DNA of 64,000 bases from Cloeon dipterum (Eukaryota > Arthropoda > Insecta > Ephemeroptera > Baetidae). How positions within the stretch are numbered: the first letter of the stretch is position 1; every line of letters begins with the position of its first letter. Shown here piece after piece: positions 1 to 14,802 of the stretch. The position numbers and the translations under genes were made by a program. Where the stretch lies: assembly GCF_949628265.1 (NCBI RefSeq), contig NC_088786.1:11470001-11534000 (forward strand), in the 5' to 3' direction. The notes below the pieces were generated by a model that saw only the letters and a list, made by a program, of their open reading frames with translations, did no database searches and was not told where the DNA came from.

Positions 1-1
1 G

Positions 2-541
2 GTCAGGATCGAGAGCAAGAAGCTCGACTTCAGCAAGGCGAGCTCTCGCATCACGGCCAAGAACGACACGTACCAGCCGGGCGGCGGCGACAAGAAGATC
101 CTGAGCACCAAGCTTGAGTGGTCGGCCAAGAGCAAGATTGGCTCGCTGGGGAACACGACCCACAAGCCAGGCGGCGGGCAGAAGAAGATCGAGACGCAGC
201 AGTTGACCTGGGAGGCCAAGTCCAAGGTGGGCTCCAAGGACAACATCAAACACCAAGCGGGCGGCGGCAACATCAAGATCGAGACCAAGAAGCTCGAGTT
301 CAAGGAGAAGAGCTCAAGCAAGGTGGGCTCGCTGGCCAACGTGACCCACAAGCCTGGCGGCGGGGACGTCAAGATCTTCGACGACAAGGATTACATTCGG
401 CAGAAGAAGAAGAGCCAGAGCGGCTCCGAGGGCACCCCTTCAGGCACCCAGAGCCCTATGCTGATGCACTCGTCCACCTCTGACCTGGAGCACGAAGGGC
501 TGCAGCAAGTGGCCGCGGCCGCGATCCCCAACAGGAGTTAA
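2..541 (+). CDS. tau: Tau/MAP microtubule-binding protein, C-terminal part (5' end outside window)
   Basis: An uninterrupted reading frame enters from the left edge and stops at TAA 539-541. It carries four tau-family tubulin-binding repeats, each ending near a PGGG-type motif: YQPGGG, THKPGGG, KHQAGGG and THKPGGG, with the spacer pattern SKxGSxxNxxHKPGGG. A basic segment (RQKKK) and a Ser/Thr/Pro-rich acidic tail follow, as in animal tau. Tau binds along microtubules and stabilises them, mainly in axons. The third repeat has Ala where the motif normally has Pro. The whole visible part lies in one exon; the N-terminal projection domain and upstream exons are not in the window. The family is certain from the repeats; MAP2/MAP4/tau cannot be separated without the N-terminus, but arthropods normally have a single tau-like gene. 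Confidence 0.93.
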   Translation, partial: VRIESKKLDFSKASSRITAKNDTYQPGGGDKKILSTKLEWSAKSKIGSLGNTTHKPGGGQKKIETQQLTWEAKSKVGSKDNIKHQAGGGNIKIETKKLEFKEKSSSKVGSLANVTHKPGGGDVKIFDDKDYIRQKKKSQSGSEGTPSGTQSPMLMHSSTSDLEHEGLQQVAAAAIPNRS

Positions 542-1795
542 GCGGTTTCCAGTGCTACCGACTCTTGAGTTTTTTTCCCGTTTCGTGCACGTCGCTGTAC
601 TTGATTAACGCGCAGCTCGCTTCTATTACGCTAATTGAGTGCGTCGAGTTTAGCGTTAGCACCCGTTCATTTCGGCGGACGCTGTTTATCATTTTGGATC
701 ACGAGCTGATAATAACCAGGGACTGACGGATTGTAAGTAACAAACGTGCGTATGGATTGCTTGAATGCTGAATATGGATGAGAGAGAGAGAAATAGGAAA
801 AGTGCTAAATCACGCGCGGCAGCTTCAATATACTCTCGACGAAAGCTGGCTAGTTGGAGGAGAAAATGCGGTTCTGTATTTGGAGCTAGTTTTTGTACGC
901 GCATCATTTTGCTATATTTAGAAGTTCAATGTAACTGCAGCAGCTTTTCACGGCTTTTTTCCCTCGCGACTACTACCATTAATAGCAGAGTTATCCTGAA
1001 TAATATAATACTCTTGTTTCTCCTTCCCTCCGCGCTCGCACTAATTTTCAGAACACACTCACACTCTTTCCACACACACACACCCGTCGATGTCGCTCCA
1101 AGAGAGTGAAAAAAGATATTTCCCCCTGAATCAAGTCCAACCGCGTACACAGGGGAAACTGTTTTTGGCTCTTTCTAATCTTGTTACCTTCTTAGGTATA
1201 AGTCGGGCAAGAAAAAGCAGAGCTAATCCCACGCATTACTATGTCTGTGTATGGCGAAAACCCTGCTAACTGTTGAGACCTATTCGATGTAATTACGTAC
1301 ACAGTATGTACAATCTATATTCTATTACCTTGCCGAGAAATGCAAAATATTTAAGGAAGCGTTGGTGAGAAAAAAAATGAGAAAAAGAACACGTAAATGA
1401 TAAACAAAAGAGAACCAAGACATTAACTATTATATATGATAAGAACGCAAACAGTCAGTGGAACTGGAACACCTGTAACGAGAGAGTTGTGTTTTTCAGT
1501 GATAACACACATGCCAGGCAGAAATTGGCAGAATTATCTCGGGCTCTATTCCAAATTGTATTTGTACGCTCGCGGCAACAGCGCGAAATCGATCAATCAC
1601 GAGAACCATAAATAAATCACTAACACATGGCACGCATAAAATATATCAGATAAAAACAACTGCGCCCATATCGACATTATGGTTCTTCCGGTCAGCAAAT
1701 TACCTGCGCATGTGACATTGTATCTTGAAATACTGTGTACATGTATTGTCAAACTGATTAATTTAATAAATTTGAACAAAAACCAACAGACTGCT
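542..1795 (+). other. Probable tau 3'UTR with poly(A) signal
   Basis: AT-rich non-coding sequence follows the tau stop. It contains a short GA run (about 779-791) and an AATAAA at 1765-1770. I see no credible gene in it; short open frames on both strands show no family resemblance. The AATAAA lies about 50 bp from a minus-strand AATAAA (1817-1822) that would serve LRPPRC, so the two convergent transcripts probably end within a few dozen bases of each other. Confidence 0.6.
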
Positions 1796-1816
1796 GTTTT
1801 AATTGCTCACTACATT

Positions 1817-1822
1817 TTTATT
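1817..1822 (-). terminator. Likely LRPPRC poly(A) signal
   Basis: TTTATT on the plus strand reads AATAAA on the minus strand, about 190 bp past the LRPPRC stop codon. It is the first canonical hexamer I noticed downstream of that gene. Cleavage would fall near 1790-1805, meeting the tau 3' end. Confidence 0.5.
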
Positions 1823-2012
1823 TTTCAGAACATTGATTTATATTACTGTTAAAAATTAACAGGACCAAAATTGTTTTAAGACAAAAACGGAAAATAAAAA
1901 TATGCTCAGACTGAGGCCCTAGATTCAAATTATCATCTAAGCGACCAAACAACTATTTGGTTAACTGCACTTCGTGGGTTGCACACAGTCACTAAATTGT
2001 CCACCCACGGAA

Positions 2013-5000
2013 TTAATCGTCGTCGCTCGAACTCGTCGTTGCTGCTTTACTTGCGTTCTGTGGGGTGAAAATAGAAACAACTCGTTAGAATCTATTCTTT
2101 TCCACTCAATCGCACGACAAGGGTTCAGTGGGCGTCTATAAATGAGCGGCTCTCAAGGGGATGGATGCTGTTTCAATTGCTAGTTCTCGAGCGGGGCGCA
2201 TGCAAACCTAACACGGCAGGGGAGGGTGCATGCAATCGCCGAATTCAACGTTTCCGCCGAGGGAAAAAGTGACGGAATGCGTGCATGGAGAAAGGTGATA
2301 CCGACTGCTAGAACCACGCGCGTTCGATAGCATGCAAACTTTCCCTGTTAATGGCCACTATTATGTCACGCCAAAGCGGAAATTATGAGCAGGATCTACT
2401 TTTCGTCGATTGTTTTCAGGGAATCAACTTCTTGAATTGGTTATTCATTTACAACGTGACAGAATGCAAAAATTCTTATCATTAACAGAAAATAGCTGGG
2501 AATACCACTAACAGTCACAGCATAATAATCGCGTAAAATAGAACTTTTTTAACGTCCACTGCTTGTGCGTTTAAAGGTTGAGATATTTGAAAATACTTTG
2601 ATTTATAATACAAACCCCAAATGAATATTGTATGCAAGTGTCAGAGGTACTGAGAGCCGACACTTACCTTAGGTGGAATGGTGAAGGGGAAGGCCTTGCC
2701 CTGCGCTTCCAAGCCAGTCTTCAACCTCTGCAGAGCTGTCCTGTTGACAAACTCCAAACCAACATCTTTCTGCGCAGCTTGAAGGGAGCTCAGCGCTTCA
2801 CTATATTTTTCAACAGAGGCTGCAAAAAGGCAGAAGGGAGATTTTTCTTATCCAAGTTATTTTTTGATCTTTGCTTTTTATCCCTGTCCGAGGACCGGGA
2901 AGGGCGCACTGTACTAGTACGAATGCTGAAAAAATTTGAGACAGTTGCACACTTACTGAGAATGTCAATAAGGCAGCTGAGCACATTGCCTCTGGCACCT
3001 GATGTAACAGTCTCAGAGGATACTAAGAGGCCAAACAGATTCGAGCACATGATGGCGTCATTGTTCTTTCTGGCTTCTTGGCAGATGTGCTGGAACATGA
3101 CCCTGGTGGACTTGGACAGATACTTTTCCCAGATGTATTTTGCTTCATCATATTGACCAGTAGCAAATAAGTGCATCCACAAGACATTGTATGGCGCCAA
3201 ATGACCTTTTTCGGCATACTTCTTGGCGATTTCACTTACTGTAGGAAAAAATGGGCAAATCATTGCATTTAATTAGCTCTAATTTTGGGGATGCACAAAT
3301 GTAAATATTTGAGGAGCACCACTCACATTGCCCAGTCAGCTCAGGGTGTTTGTTTAGGATTCCTAGAGCAGAGCCTCTGGGGAACTGCTCAGCCAATTTG
3401 GAAATTTCTTCTTCACTTTTGGAATTTTTTATTTTTTCATCTACAAGGTCTAGGTACTCTTTGGCTCTGTTTGAGAACAGGTAGGCGTTGCAGAGCCTGT
3501 TATCATATGAAATTATCTTCTTTTGCTCCTAAAACATCAAGAAAATTAGTGTTTGTAGCACAGTAAATGATTATTTTAGTACATCATCCATGGCATAGCC
3601 AAGTTCTGCGATTCCATCAATGTCTCCAGTGGCTGCAACTTTGTTCAACAGGTATCGAAACACTCGAGATAGAGGGAACACGTTACTCTCCGCCATCTCC
3701 TTGGCGATCTTGAAAGCTTCACCAACACGGTCAGTGTTGATCAAGTTTTCGATCAGGTATGAAGCGTCGCGCACATTGATGGTAAGACCATTAGCGTTCA
3801 ACCTAAATATCCAACTTATATACAGTTAATTAATTAAAAGAGAAGCAGCTGACCTTTTCTTAATTTCCAATGCATTGTCAACATCATTCCTTCTCAGTGC
3901 TTGTCTCAGCTCCATGAAATCAGACTCTGCCTTTGAGACTGACACCACGACCCTTTCTTTTTTGGGCTGACGCGTAGGAGGAGCTGGCCTAGCTACTTCT
4001 GCCTTTTCTGTCTTTGGAGGGGGAGGAGCATGTTCAACTCTCTCTGGTACCACAAATGGAACTTCAATGTTGTGCTTCTTCAGTTGTTCGCTGAGGATAA
4101 CCAGGAACTCATCAGGTGGCATGTAGTTTTCTTCTTGTGCCTGAGTCCACAGGTTCAGAGCCTTGTCTGTCTCATCATTCTTGCCTAGAAAATGGCCATT
4201 TGATTTAAAATTTCTGTTAATGAATGAAAACTTATTAAAACTCTAAAGGCTTACAACAGACAAGATAAATTAATATGGATGTCAAAGTTTCTCTATTAAT
4301 AAAATTAAAAATTAATGGAATGTTTTTAACACCTAACCCGTTCCTAGTGTTTCTTTTTCAAAGCATGTATGGGAAAATCGAGTTTTTTTTAATATTATGG
4401 TACTTCCTAGGTCTTATTGTTGGGTATGATTTAAGTACATTTACTTATATGTATATTTATAAATTAATGAAACTGGAACTTACAATAAAGTTTCAGCAGG
4501 TTTAAGAAAATGTTTGAACGGTCCACATGATGCAGTTCTTTGGTTGCCTCCAGCAGTCCTTCCAGAGAAGATGATTTTCCACTCTCACAGTAACGCTCGC
4601 AAGCAGTCTCCATGCGGAAAGTTCTGGCCCTCAGTCCAGGCGTCTGGGCACGAGTTTCAATTTTAGTATTTCAGCTGATAAGTATTTTATAACCCTACCT
4701 CCAAAATTCTTCTCGCCTGTCTAATCCGACCGCACTCGACAAACGCAAACACTAGGTCGTAGAGGGAGTTGACCTCTCCGTGTACCTGAGTGCTGAGGTC
4801 TGTGAGTTTCTGCAGGGATACCGCGTCCTCATTATCAATGAGTCGGCGAGTCAGCTCAGACTTCCAAGGGGTAGCTCTGTGCTGTTCGCAACACCGCTGG
4901 AACTGCTCCAAAGCTCCTGGGATATCATCCCTGAAGGAGAAATGATAAATTTGGAGCTTGCCAATAATAGTATATAATTACTGCAAGAGCTTGATTTTGA

Positions 5001-8000
5001 CCAGGGGCCCGAGGAGGACATTGTTGATGGGGACAATTTTGTTACTTATGATGCAATCAAGAGCAGCATTAAGTTGCTGTTCTTCTTTCTGCTCAGCAAG
5101 AAGGTTTAGCATCTCCCAGCAAGCACCGCGCAAGTTAAACGTCGTCTTGCTGTCCAATTCAGTCTCGCATGTGTCTTTCAGGGTTGCCAATGCGTCTTAA
5201 TTGAGGGTTGTCAGCAGAGGAATATACGTGAATTTAACCTATATGTACCTTCAGGCCTTCCTGCCTTGATTTGCGCGGTTGCCAATCTGATCAGTTTGAG
5301 GTTATCCAGTTTAATATCAGGATCTCTTTCAGCAATCATTTTTTTCAAGCTCAGAGCTTCCTCAACTTTTCCATGGTTGGCGTACAATTCCATCATCAGA
5401 GCGAGGCATCCAACAGAGTGTACGAAATTCTCAGCATCCAAGCTCTTAAAATTGTCAAATAGCTGAATTAAGTAGTCAAACAGACCTTAACGAAAGATTT
5501 ACCTTCTTTATATTCTCTGCCTTTTCAAGATTTCCACTGCGACAGTACCGAATAAGCAAATTTTTCCTGATAATTTTGGTTGGTTGGTTCCTAGCACTCA
5601 AAGTCTCATACATTTGCTCCAAACTTGAAATAGACTGCACAAACATTAATCAAAATTAAAAACCAAAAAACGAGCGTGAATATTTACCAGCTTGGCCGTG
5701 GAATTCATATCAGATAATTGCAGTGGCTGGGGCTCAAGATTGCCTGAAGTGAGTTGTCCCAAGGCTTCAGAGATTTCTGCAGTGAGCTCGGAGCCCAACA
5801 TATCTTGAAGTTTTTCTGCAGAGGCCACGTTAATGCTCAGTCCACAATCAACAAGACCCTGTTTATAATTTAACACGTCAATAAATATAATATTAACATT
5901 CAAAAATTGTTACCTTCAAAACCTTGATCGTAGTTTCTCCTTTGGAGCCTTGCAAATTGTTGATACTATCAACCAGAAGTTCCCCAATTTGCCCATTGCT
6001 TCTTGAGTCTCCTTCTTCAGTGTCCTTTTTGGAAGCAGCAATACATTGAAGCATCTTGACCAGCGATTCAGTGTTCTTGCTTTGACCGAAAGCCCTTCCC
6101 AAGAAGCGTTTCATGTTGTCAAATGGGTATTGTGCCTTGACTTGACCAGCTGCAAGATGCAAATGCGAATTCATGGCAACTATATGTTTAAAAGTCAGAA
6201 TAATTACCCAGATTTGCGGCTTCTTCCAGATTTCCTTCTTCCAACAGATTAATGATCACAGACACAGCAGCTGTTCCAACAGACACACCACAGGATCGTA
6301 GCAGGTTGATTTTTCCCAGAGAGTCTGCTTTGATGCTGTTCAAAACATACTCCCTAAGTGTGTCGCCTCTGATGGGCACTTCGAGCTTCTGCATTGCTAG
6401 CAGAACTTCACAGAGACCTTTGACATTGTTATCCTTCTGCCTGCGCAGGAAAAGAGGCCAAAAGTAGTGCTGGCGAAGGGGCTCTCCTGCTTCCTTCAGC
6501 TTCTGCATTAGCTCGAAGGAAACGCTGTCATTTCCCTCATTCAAAGAAGTTTCAAGTGCAACATAGAGTGCCCTTGGGTTGGCGCCAGACTTTTGCATCT
6601 CTTCACAAATGGAGATGATTTTTTCAGTTGGCTGTAAAATGGTTGTTGTTGGAATTTGAAAAGGAATTCAACCAATTTCTCTTACTCTGCCTGCTTTCAC
6701 GAGCTGTCTCACAAAGAAGGTGCCAGAGGGAAGGGTTTCAGGCCCCTCGGGACCCTGCCGGACGTGAAGTGGAATTACGTTAAGCAGTTTCCTGCCCACG
6801 TCCTCTTGTCCAATGTTGACCAGCCTCAATATGGTGTTGATACAATCTTGCACAAACCCTGCGGATTTCTTGAAGCCAAGCATCTACATTGAGATTTATT
6901 AGCTTTTAGTTCATTAAGCTACTTTCTCATTTACCTCATCAACATGCTCCTGATGACCTGCCTGAGCCAGCGAAAACACAACTTCCAAAATGTCCTTGTT
7001 CATAAATTCAATGTTCTGGGACTCAGCATCGGCCATCACTGCTCTGATAGCTTCGATGTCACCCTGCTTGGCGTGACCACAAAGGAGAGCGGTGAAGGTG
7101 TCAGCTGTGGCCTCAAGTCCAGCTTGCTTCATCAAAGCCAGAATGCCTCTCGCACTCTCCATGTCACTGCAAATCAAAAACTGCACCTAAGTTTATTAGG
7201 AATTCCTTTTCTCTTACCCATTCTGTGAATGGCCTGTGATAAGAGCATTGAAAACAGTTTCGTTGACAGGCATTTGCTTTTCCCTCATGATTTGTAGGAT
7301 TCTTGCAGCTCCATCCATTTCTCCTTGCTGGCAATGCTGAGCAACTAATCGCTGGTAAGTCACCCGATTGGGCTCAATACCCTTTTTCTCCAGCTGTTTC
7401 AAGAACTCTGCTGGCGAAAATTGATGTCCATTTTCCCAATACACGCGCAGGAGAGCATTGTAGTGGCTGATGTCCATGGGGACGCCTGGTTTAATTTTAA
7501 AAATTTTAAGTAGAGGTTGAGGAGAGGTTATGTAATAATATACCTAAGGATTCCAGAGTATTCCAAATATTCTGTACCAACTTTGTTCGGACCTCAGGGT
7601 GTTCTTCAGGCACCATACTGCCACAAAACCTGATGACCATGAGGGACTGGGAGCTTGTGGCTGATCCTGTTTAAAGTGTTTTTTTTTTAAATTTAAAACT
7701 TATTTTCTATCTTGAGTGATATTTCTATAAACATAATATGAGAAAAACGTACTTGACTGCTTTATTTCATCCAAAATTTCATCAAGCTCTCGTTTAGAAA
7801 TTCGCCCGGCTCTTCTTGCTTCCTGGTCAATTTTTCGTAAACTCTTGTCCAGGGTATTTTCCTGTCTGATGCTAATAACTTGCTGGGTAGCCAAAGCCCT
7901 GAAGGTACATACATAAGATTGCATCATTAAAATCAATGAAAAATTAGATAAAAATGATAAAACAAATCTTATAGCACCGAAACAGCGTGATATTTTGCTA

Positions 8001-8167
8001 AGCTTTTGTAAAAATAATTATTACCTGATGGCCAACCCTCGGTAGGCATTGGGGTTGTGGTGCACAGCCAAATCAAAGTTGTCTTGCCTTCCATTGCCGT
8101 AGGAAATATTCCTTGTTATGCCGGCAAGGAACCGGACAAACTTGCAAGAACGAAGGAGGGAAGACAT
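2013..8167 (-). CDS. LRPPRC: LRPPRC, leucine-rich PPR-motif mitochondrial RNA-binding protein
   Basis: LRPPRC (bicoid stability factor in Drosophila) works with SLIRP to stabilise mitochondrial mRNAs and keep them polyadenylated. Twenty exons add up to 1384 aa (human about 1394): 8025-8167, 7753-7898, 7544-7666, 7218-7485, 6935-7166, 6686-6883, 6208-6631, 5914-6179, 5688-5858, 5503-5634, 5249-5462, 4982-5195, 4699-4930, 4484-4643, 3854-4184, 3583-3802, 3327-3528, 2957-3238, 2668-2819, 2013-2057. The N-terminus (MSSLLRSCKFVRFL) is basic and amphipathic, as expected of a mitochondrial presequence. PPR units are clear in exons 4-5, for example SHYNALLRVYWENG and ALLCGHAKQGDIEA. A Pro/Lys-rich linker sits in exon 15. 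The 45-nt last exon gives an acidic Ser/Asp tail (SSSDDD). Start chosen as the first in-frame ATG before the presequence. Introns are mostly 50-300 bp. Head-to-head with METAP2. Confidence 0.93.
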
Positions 8168-9090
8168 TCTACCAGCCTCACTTTACTCTTGTAAGAAAAC
8201 GCTGACTTTTAAATGCAGTTGTGGCAAAACTTCAATGAAAAAAGCGATTGTATGGTTAGTTTCTTTCCTGCAATTGGGTGTAGGCAAATAGGCATGCGAT
8301 CACAGCGGCCATGTGTGTTAAAAGGAACATACAGTCTCCTTGATTGAACGCCAACATTGACAAGTTCCATCGGGGGTATAGTATTTATAATTTGCGGTGT
8401 AATTATTTACTAGATAAATTTAAATTTTAAAGACAGAAAATATGAGATGTTCCAGCATAATTTTACAGTAAAAATATGAAAAATAAACAAGCGCGATTTT
8501 TAGTTATTTAAAGTTAGGTTGGTATAATTGAGAGAGGCGTGAGAGCACAATCCTGTGATCGAAATTGGCCACCCCGCTAGACACCAGCCCGCTGCTCAGC
8601 TCTTAACGCTGTCTTGCCCTTGTTTTGATTGTCTCGTGGATCCCGTGCTTGACACCTGGCCTTGTGATCGTTAGTTTTTATTTCTATAATTCTAAATAAC
8701 TCTCTCTTCAATCTACTTTGTTGTGTCAGATTGTATTTACATTGGTATTTATCGCACATTAGACACACTCATTCAACCTTCAGAGCAGGCCGCGTGCTCT
8801 TTCTCGACGCCTAACACAAGTCGAACACGGTTTTGATTGTTTGTTATAAAAAACTAAATGAACATGCTAGCACACCCCTTCACTAACCGCCTTGTCAAAA
8901 TTAATATTGAAATAACAATGAATATTAGACACCTATGTATCATACATGATAGTACTGTAATGATTGATCTGCACGAAAATTGTGAAACCTTTCCAGTTTC
9001 GTCGTAAAATTTTGATGCATTTCATGTTAGACACGTAAAATTTGTTTATGTTCGCGTCTATTTTATAATATTATTTTTAATTTCAGAAAC
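8168..9090. promoter_or_regulatory. Shared intergenic region between divergent LRPPRC and METAP2
   Basis: The start codons of two divergent housekeeping genes are 923 bp apart. A splice acceptor (TTTCAG, 9081-9086) sits four bases before the METAP2 ATG, so METAP2 has at least one non-coding first exon somewhere in this stretch, and the real promoter gap is shorter still. I see no TATA box that clearly serves either gene. A bidirectional promoter is inferred from the arrangement only. Confidence 0.45.
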
Positions 9091-11821
<2,731 letters not shown>

Positions 11822-12150
11822 GACTGATTTGCAAGTTGATTATTGATGCGAATTTTGTAAACGCAATTCAAGTACTCTCTCATCAAATTTGATAGCAGCG
11901 TTGATTATCACGTTTCATCCGTTGGCAGGTTGTGGCGCCTATAGAGTATTAAAATGGTTTTTGTTAGATGCAATTTATCATTTGTGTGAATTTTTACTGG
12001 CCCCTCTGTTACAATCTGTCTTACCTGGCCTGCCATTGCTACTGTTGCACTTTAACAGCTGTTAATTTTTTTTAATTTGGACAATTTTAGCAGGCATGTT
12101 TCTATTTTTTTTCACTCCCACTAGGAAGCCAATAAAATCTTCGTTGTTAA
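11822..12150 (+). other. METAP2 3'UTR with poly(A) signal
   Basis: Non-coding sequence after the METAP2 stop, T-rich toward its end, with AATAAA at 12131-12136. The transcript probably ends near 12150. Confidence 0.6.
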
Positions 12151-14765
12151 GATTCAATCCAACCACTCAGCGTTTTTCAATCTTCTTGGCTACCTGATAT
12201 GAGAAGGAAATGAATCCCCAAACAACAAACATGTTGATTCAAACCATAATGAACAAGCCAAATTTTGAATGGCATAAAATATCATGCTAGAATTCCCTAG
12301 CTTGGCTTCTGATTGGCCAAGCAGCGTGTGGCCGTGAATTTCTTTGCAACGCAATGCTCATTTGCTTCTGCTTTATTACACGCCTACTTGTATTACACGT
12401 GTGTATCAACAATGCAGAGGTATCGTGCCAAAGGCGCTGCCACCAGATAATTGACGGCTCTGAATTATCCAATTGACACGCGTTTTTGAACTTCCGCCGT
12501 CATCAATTGTTTGGTGTCTCATTTCCATTTATTGCCAATATTACATTACAATTATTTACGCACTATGACGGATATATATTGCTGTGATATCGTGTTTGCA
12601 AGTATTATTGTGCATTCATAACAATTAACGCATCTATACATAAATAAACCAACATTGAGTTCAGCATCTTTATCAGCAAAATTTTTGTTCAATCTATTAT
12701 TTGGTTTAATTCATCGCGGTCGCTTGGTTTTCCCTATAAAAATCACGGGCTCCAGATACCCCTCTATTAAAACTGGAGCATAATATCACGCATCCAATGA
12801 CATGCTGACATAACCAAATACATTTATGGTGTTTCATTATTTCTGTCCAAATAAGAGCCTTGAGAAAATATTAAGGAATTCATAAAATTGCTGATAAATG
12901 GTATAACGTAATAGATGAACTAGAAAAATAACTATGAAAACAAGCATTAAAATTTAAAAGCTGTGTGTAGTAAAAGAATGCCAAAAATAATTAAATATCA
13001 AGATTTCGTGGGAAATATATCTCTTGATTTTCATCAATTAATCTTATGATTTTCAAGAGATAAAACATGGAAAAATGTTTAAAAATAAAGATATTGCATG
13101 CAAACCCACGGGCTTCGTTTTTCAAGGTGGTTTTTTACGCTCCCATCACATTTTTCCCATTGAAATTATTCAATTACCCGAAGTAATCACCCTCTGCGCT
13201 CAGCTTGGAATAAATATTATATTCTTATTCAACTTGTTTGTCATCGTGATGCATTAAAAATCTTGAGAATACACGTGCGTCGTGCGTCTGTGCCGTTTCA
13301 AACACCCCAATTTAGCCTTATCTATAGAGCTTCAAATAATTATCATATATTTTGCTTCACACTTTTTTACCCAACATGCGATGAGCGAGTAATCAACCTT
13401 GGGATGTTTTTACGTCGGAGTGAAAAAAAATAGGATTAAAAGAGTCAACTAATTGACTTTGCGCATATATGCGATGCAAAAACCCATTTGATTGACACAG
13501 TGGAACGTCACAGCATTACGAACCAAACAAAAGAAGTCCTCCGGTTAGGGCAAAACGCGTCAAAGAACTTGATTGGGAAAACCTCGTTCTGCGATGAGTC
13601 GGATGAGCGACGAGCCTAACGGATTTCCAGTGCTGATGTCCGGAGCTTGCTTACTCTCCTTTATACTCTTTATGTGGTGTAAATTATCGTCGGCTATTAT
13701 TATACTATTGCTGGCTGTAGCAAGTCGTAATAATAATAAAATGGATCTGGAAATTACAATCAGAGTAGTATAAGGAAAAACCCCAAAGTAATACGCAGCT
13801 TGATAAGTGTGCTGCTAGTATTTAATGAGTATTATATGAAATTAGGCCCCGCGGAAACATGAGAAACAATTATAGATATACCCTAAAAAGCTAGTACTCT
13901 GCGCCTAATAAGTAGGAAAAAATGTTAAGTCGCAAGATGTTTGCAGAATAGCGGCTTCCAGCTGAAATCGAACAATAAAAAAGTAAAATTCAGCAATAGG
14001 CGTGGGTTTATCAGGAGAAATTCATCAAAAGTGGAGTGAAACGAGCTCTGCTTGAGCTGCACTCGAATAAGTAGAGTGGCTGCTTGAAGCCGCGATTCGC
14101 GATATCAACCTTGAACTAGAGTTGGCCGGCAGCACGTACATGCACACAAAAAGTGTCATCTCACCTCTTCCTCGGGCCCAGGCCAGATTGAAACACTCTA
14201 TTCGAGCCGAATCTTTGGAGGGCTGACTGATTAGCATCAGCTAACGAGCTGGCAAAGGACACTCGGGCGGGCAGCGTGTCGCGCGCGGCTATCCAGAGCG
14301 TTATGGTGGCGCCGAGAACGTTGCATTTACCAATCGTTGTTTCTTTTCCACCTTCGCGTGTTGCTTTAATGTCCATTGACGGAGCACGGCGGCCTCTAAG
14401 GTTCGATCACCCTGGCGAGGGATGCTCCCAGGATGCGGAAAACGAGAACCGGCTGCATGGGCAACCCGTTTTTTGCGCCAGAGCGCGCCTTGCAGCACTG
14501 ACCAACCAGTCTGATTCGCGGCGATCCACATTGCACCGCGCGCCGGCCGGACAAACAGCGTACGTATCGCGGAAGATAAATACGGATGGCGACTTACGCA
14601 ACTAATTCGCATGTACGTACGAGAGCGAGATTCTCCAAAGTCATGGCTACACTGCTGCTGCTGGTGGAAATTAATAAGGCGTGCATGCAGCAGGATTCCT
14701 GCTCTGCTCGCCGGCTTCCACTATGCACAAAGAACCTGAACCCCCTCCCTGTCCGCGCCGCTTAG
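12151..14765. other. Intergenic spacer, no gene seen
   Basis: About 2.6 kb between the METAP2 3' end and the elongase promoter. The left two thirds are AT-rich. A GC-richer patch at about 14200-14620 has overlapping open frames on both strands with no recognisable protein content, which looks like a composition effect. It may hold upstream control elements for the elongase; I see no tRNA, repeat array or transposon ends. Confidence 0.5.
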
Positions 14766-14802
14766 TATATAATGTGATGATCATTAACCCAACTTCAGTC
14801 GC
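14766..14802 (+). promoter_or_regulatory. Elongase core promoter: TATA box plus initiator
   Basis: TATATAA at 14766-14772 is followed by the insect initiator TCAGTC at 14795-14800, which puts the start-site A at 14797, 31 bp after the start of the TATA box. That spacing is the textbook arrangement. The predicted first exon then runs to a GTAAGT donor at 14937. Confidence 0.7.

Noticed and set aside
14395-14430. tRNA-like GGTTCGATCACC
   Set aside because: The flanking bases do not form a T-arm stem and no acceptor or anticodon arms surround it.
14276-14612. Overlapping open frames on both strands in a GC-rich patch
   Set aside because: No start context, splice sites or domain content; explained by low stop-codon frequency in GC-rich DNA.
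12151-14765. Possible mobile element in the large METAP2-elongase spacer
   Set aside because: No terminal repeats, target-site duplications or transposase-like frames could be found by eye.
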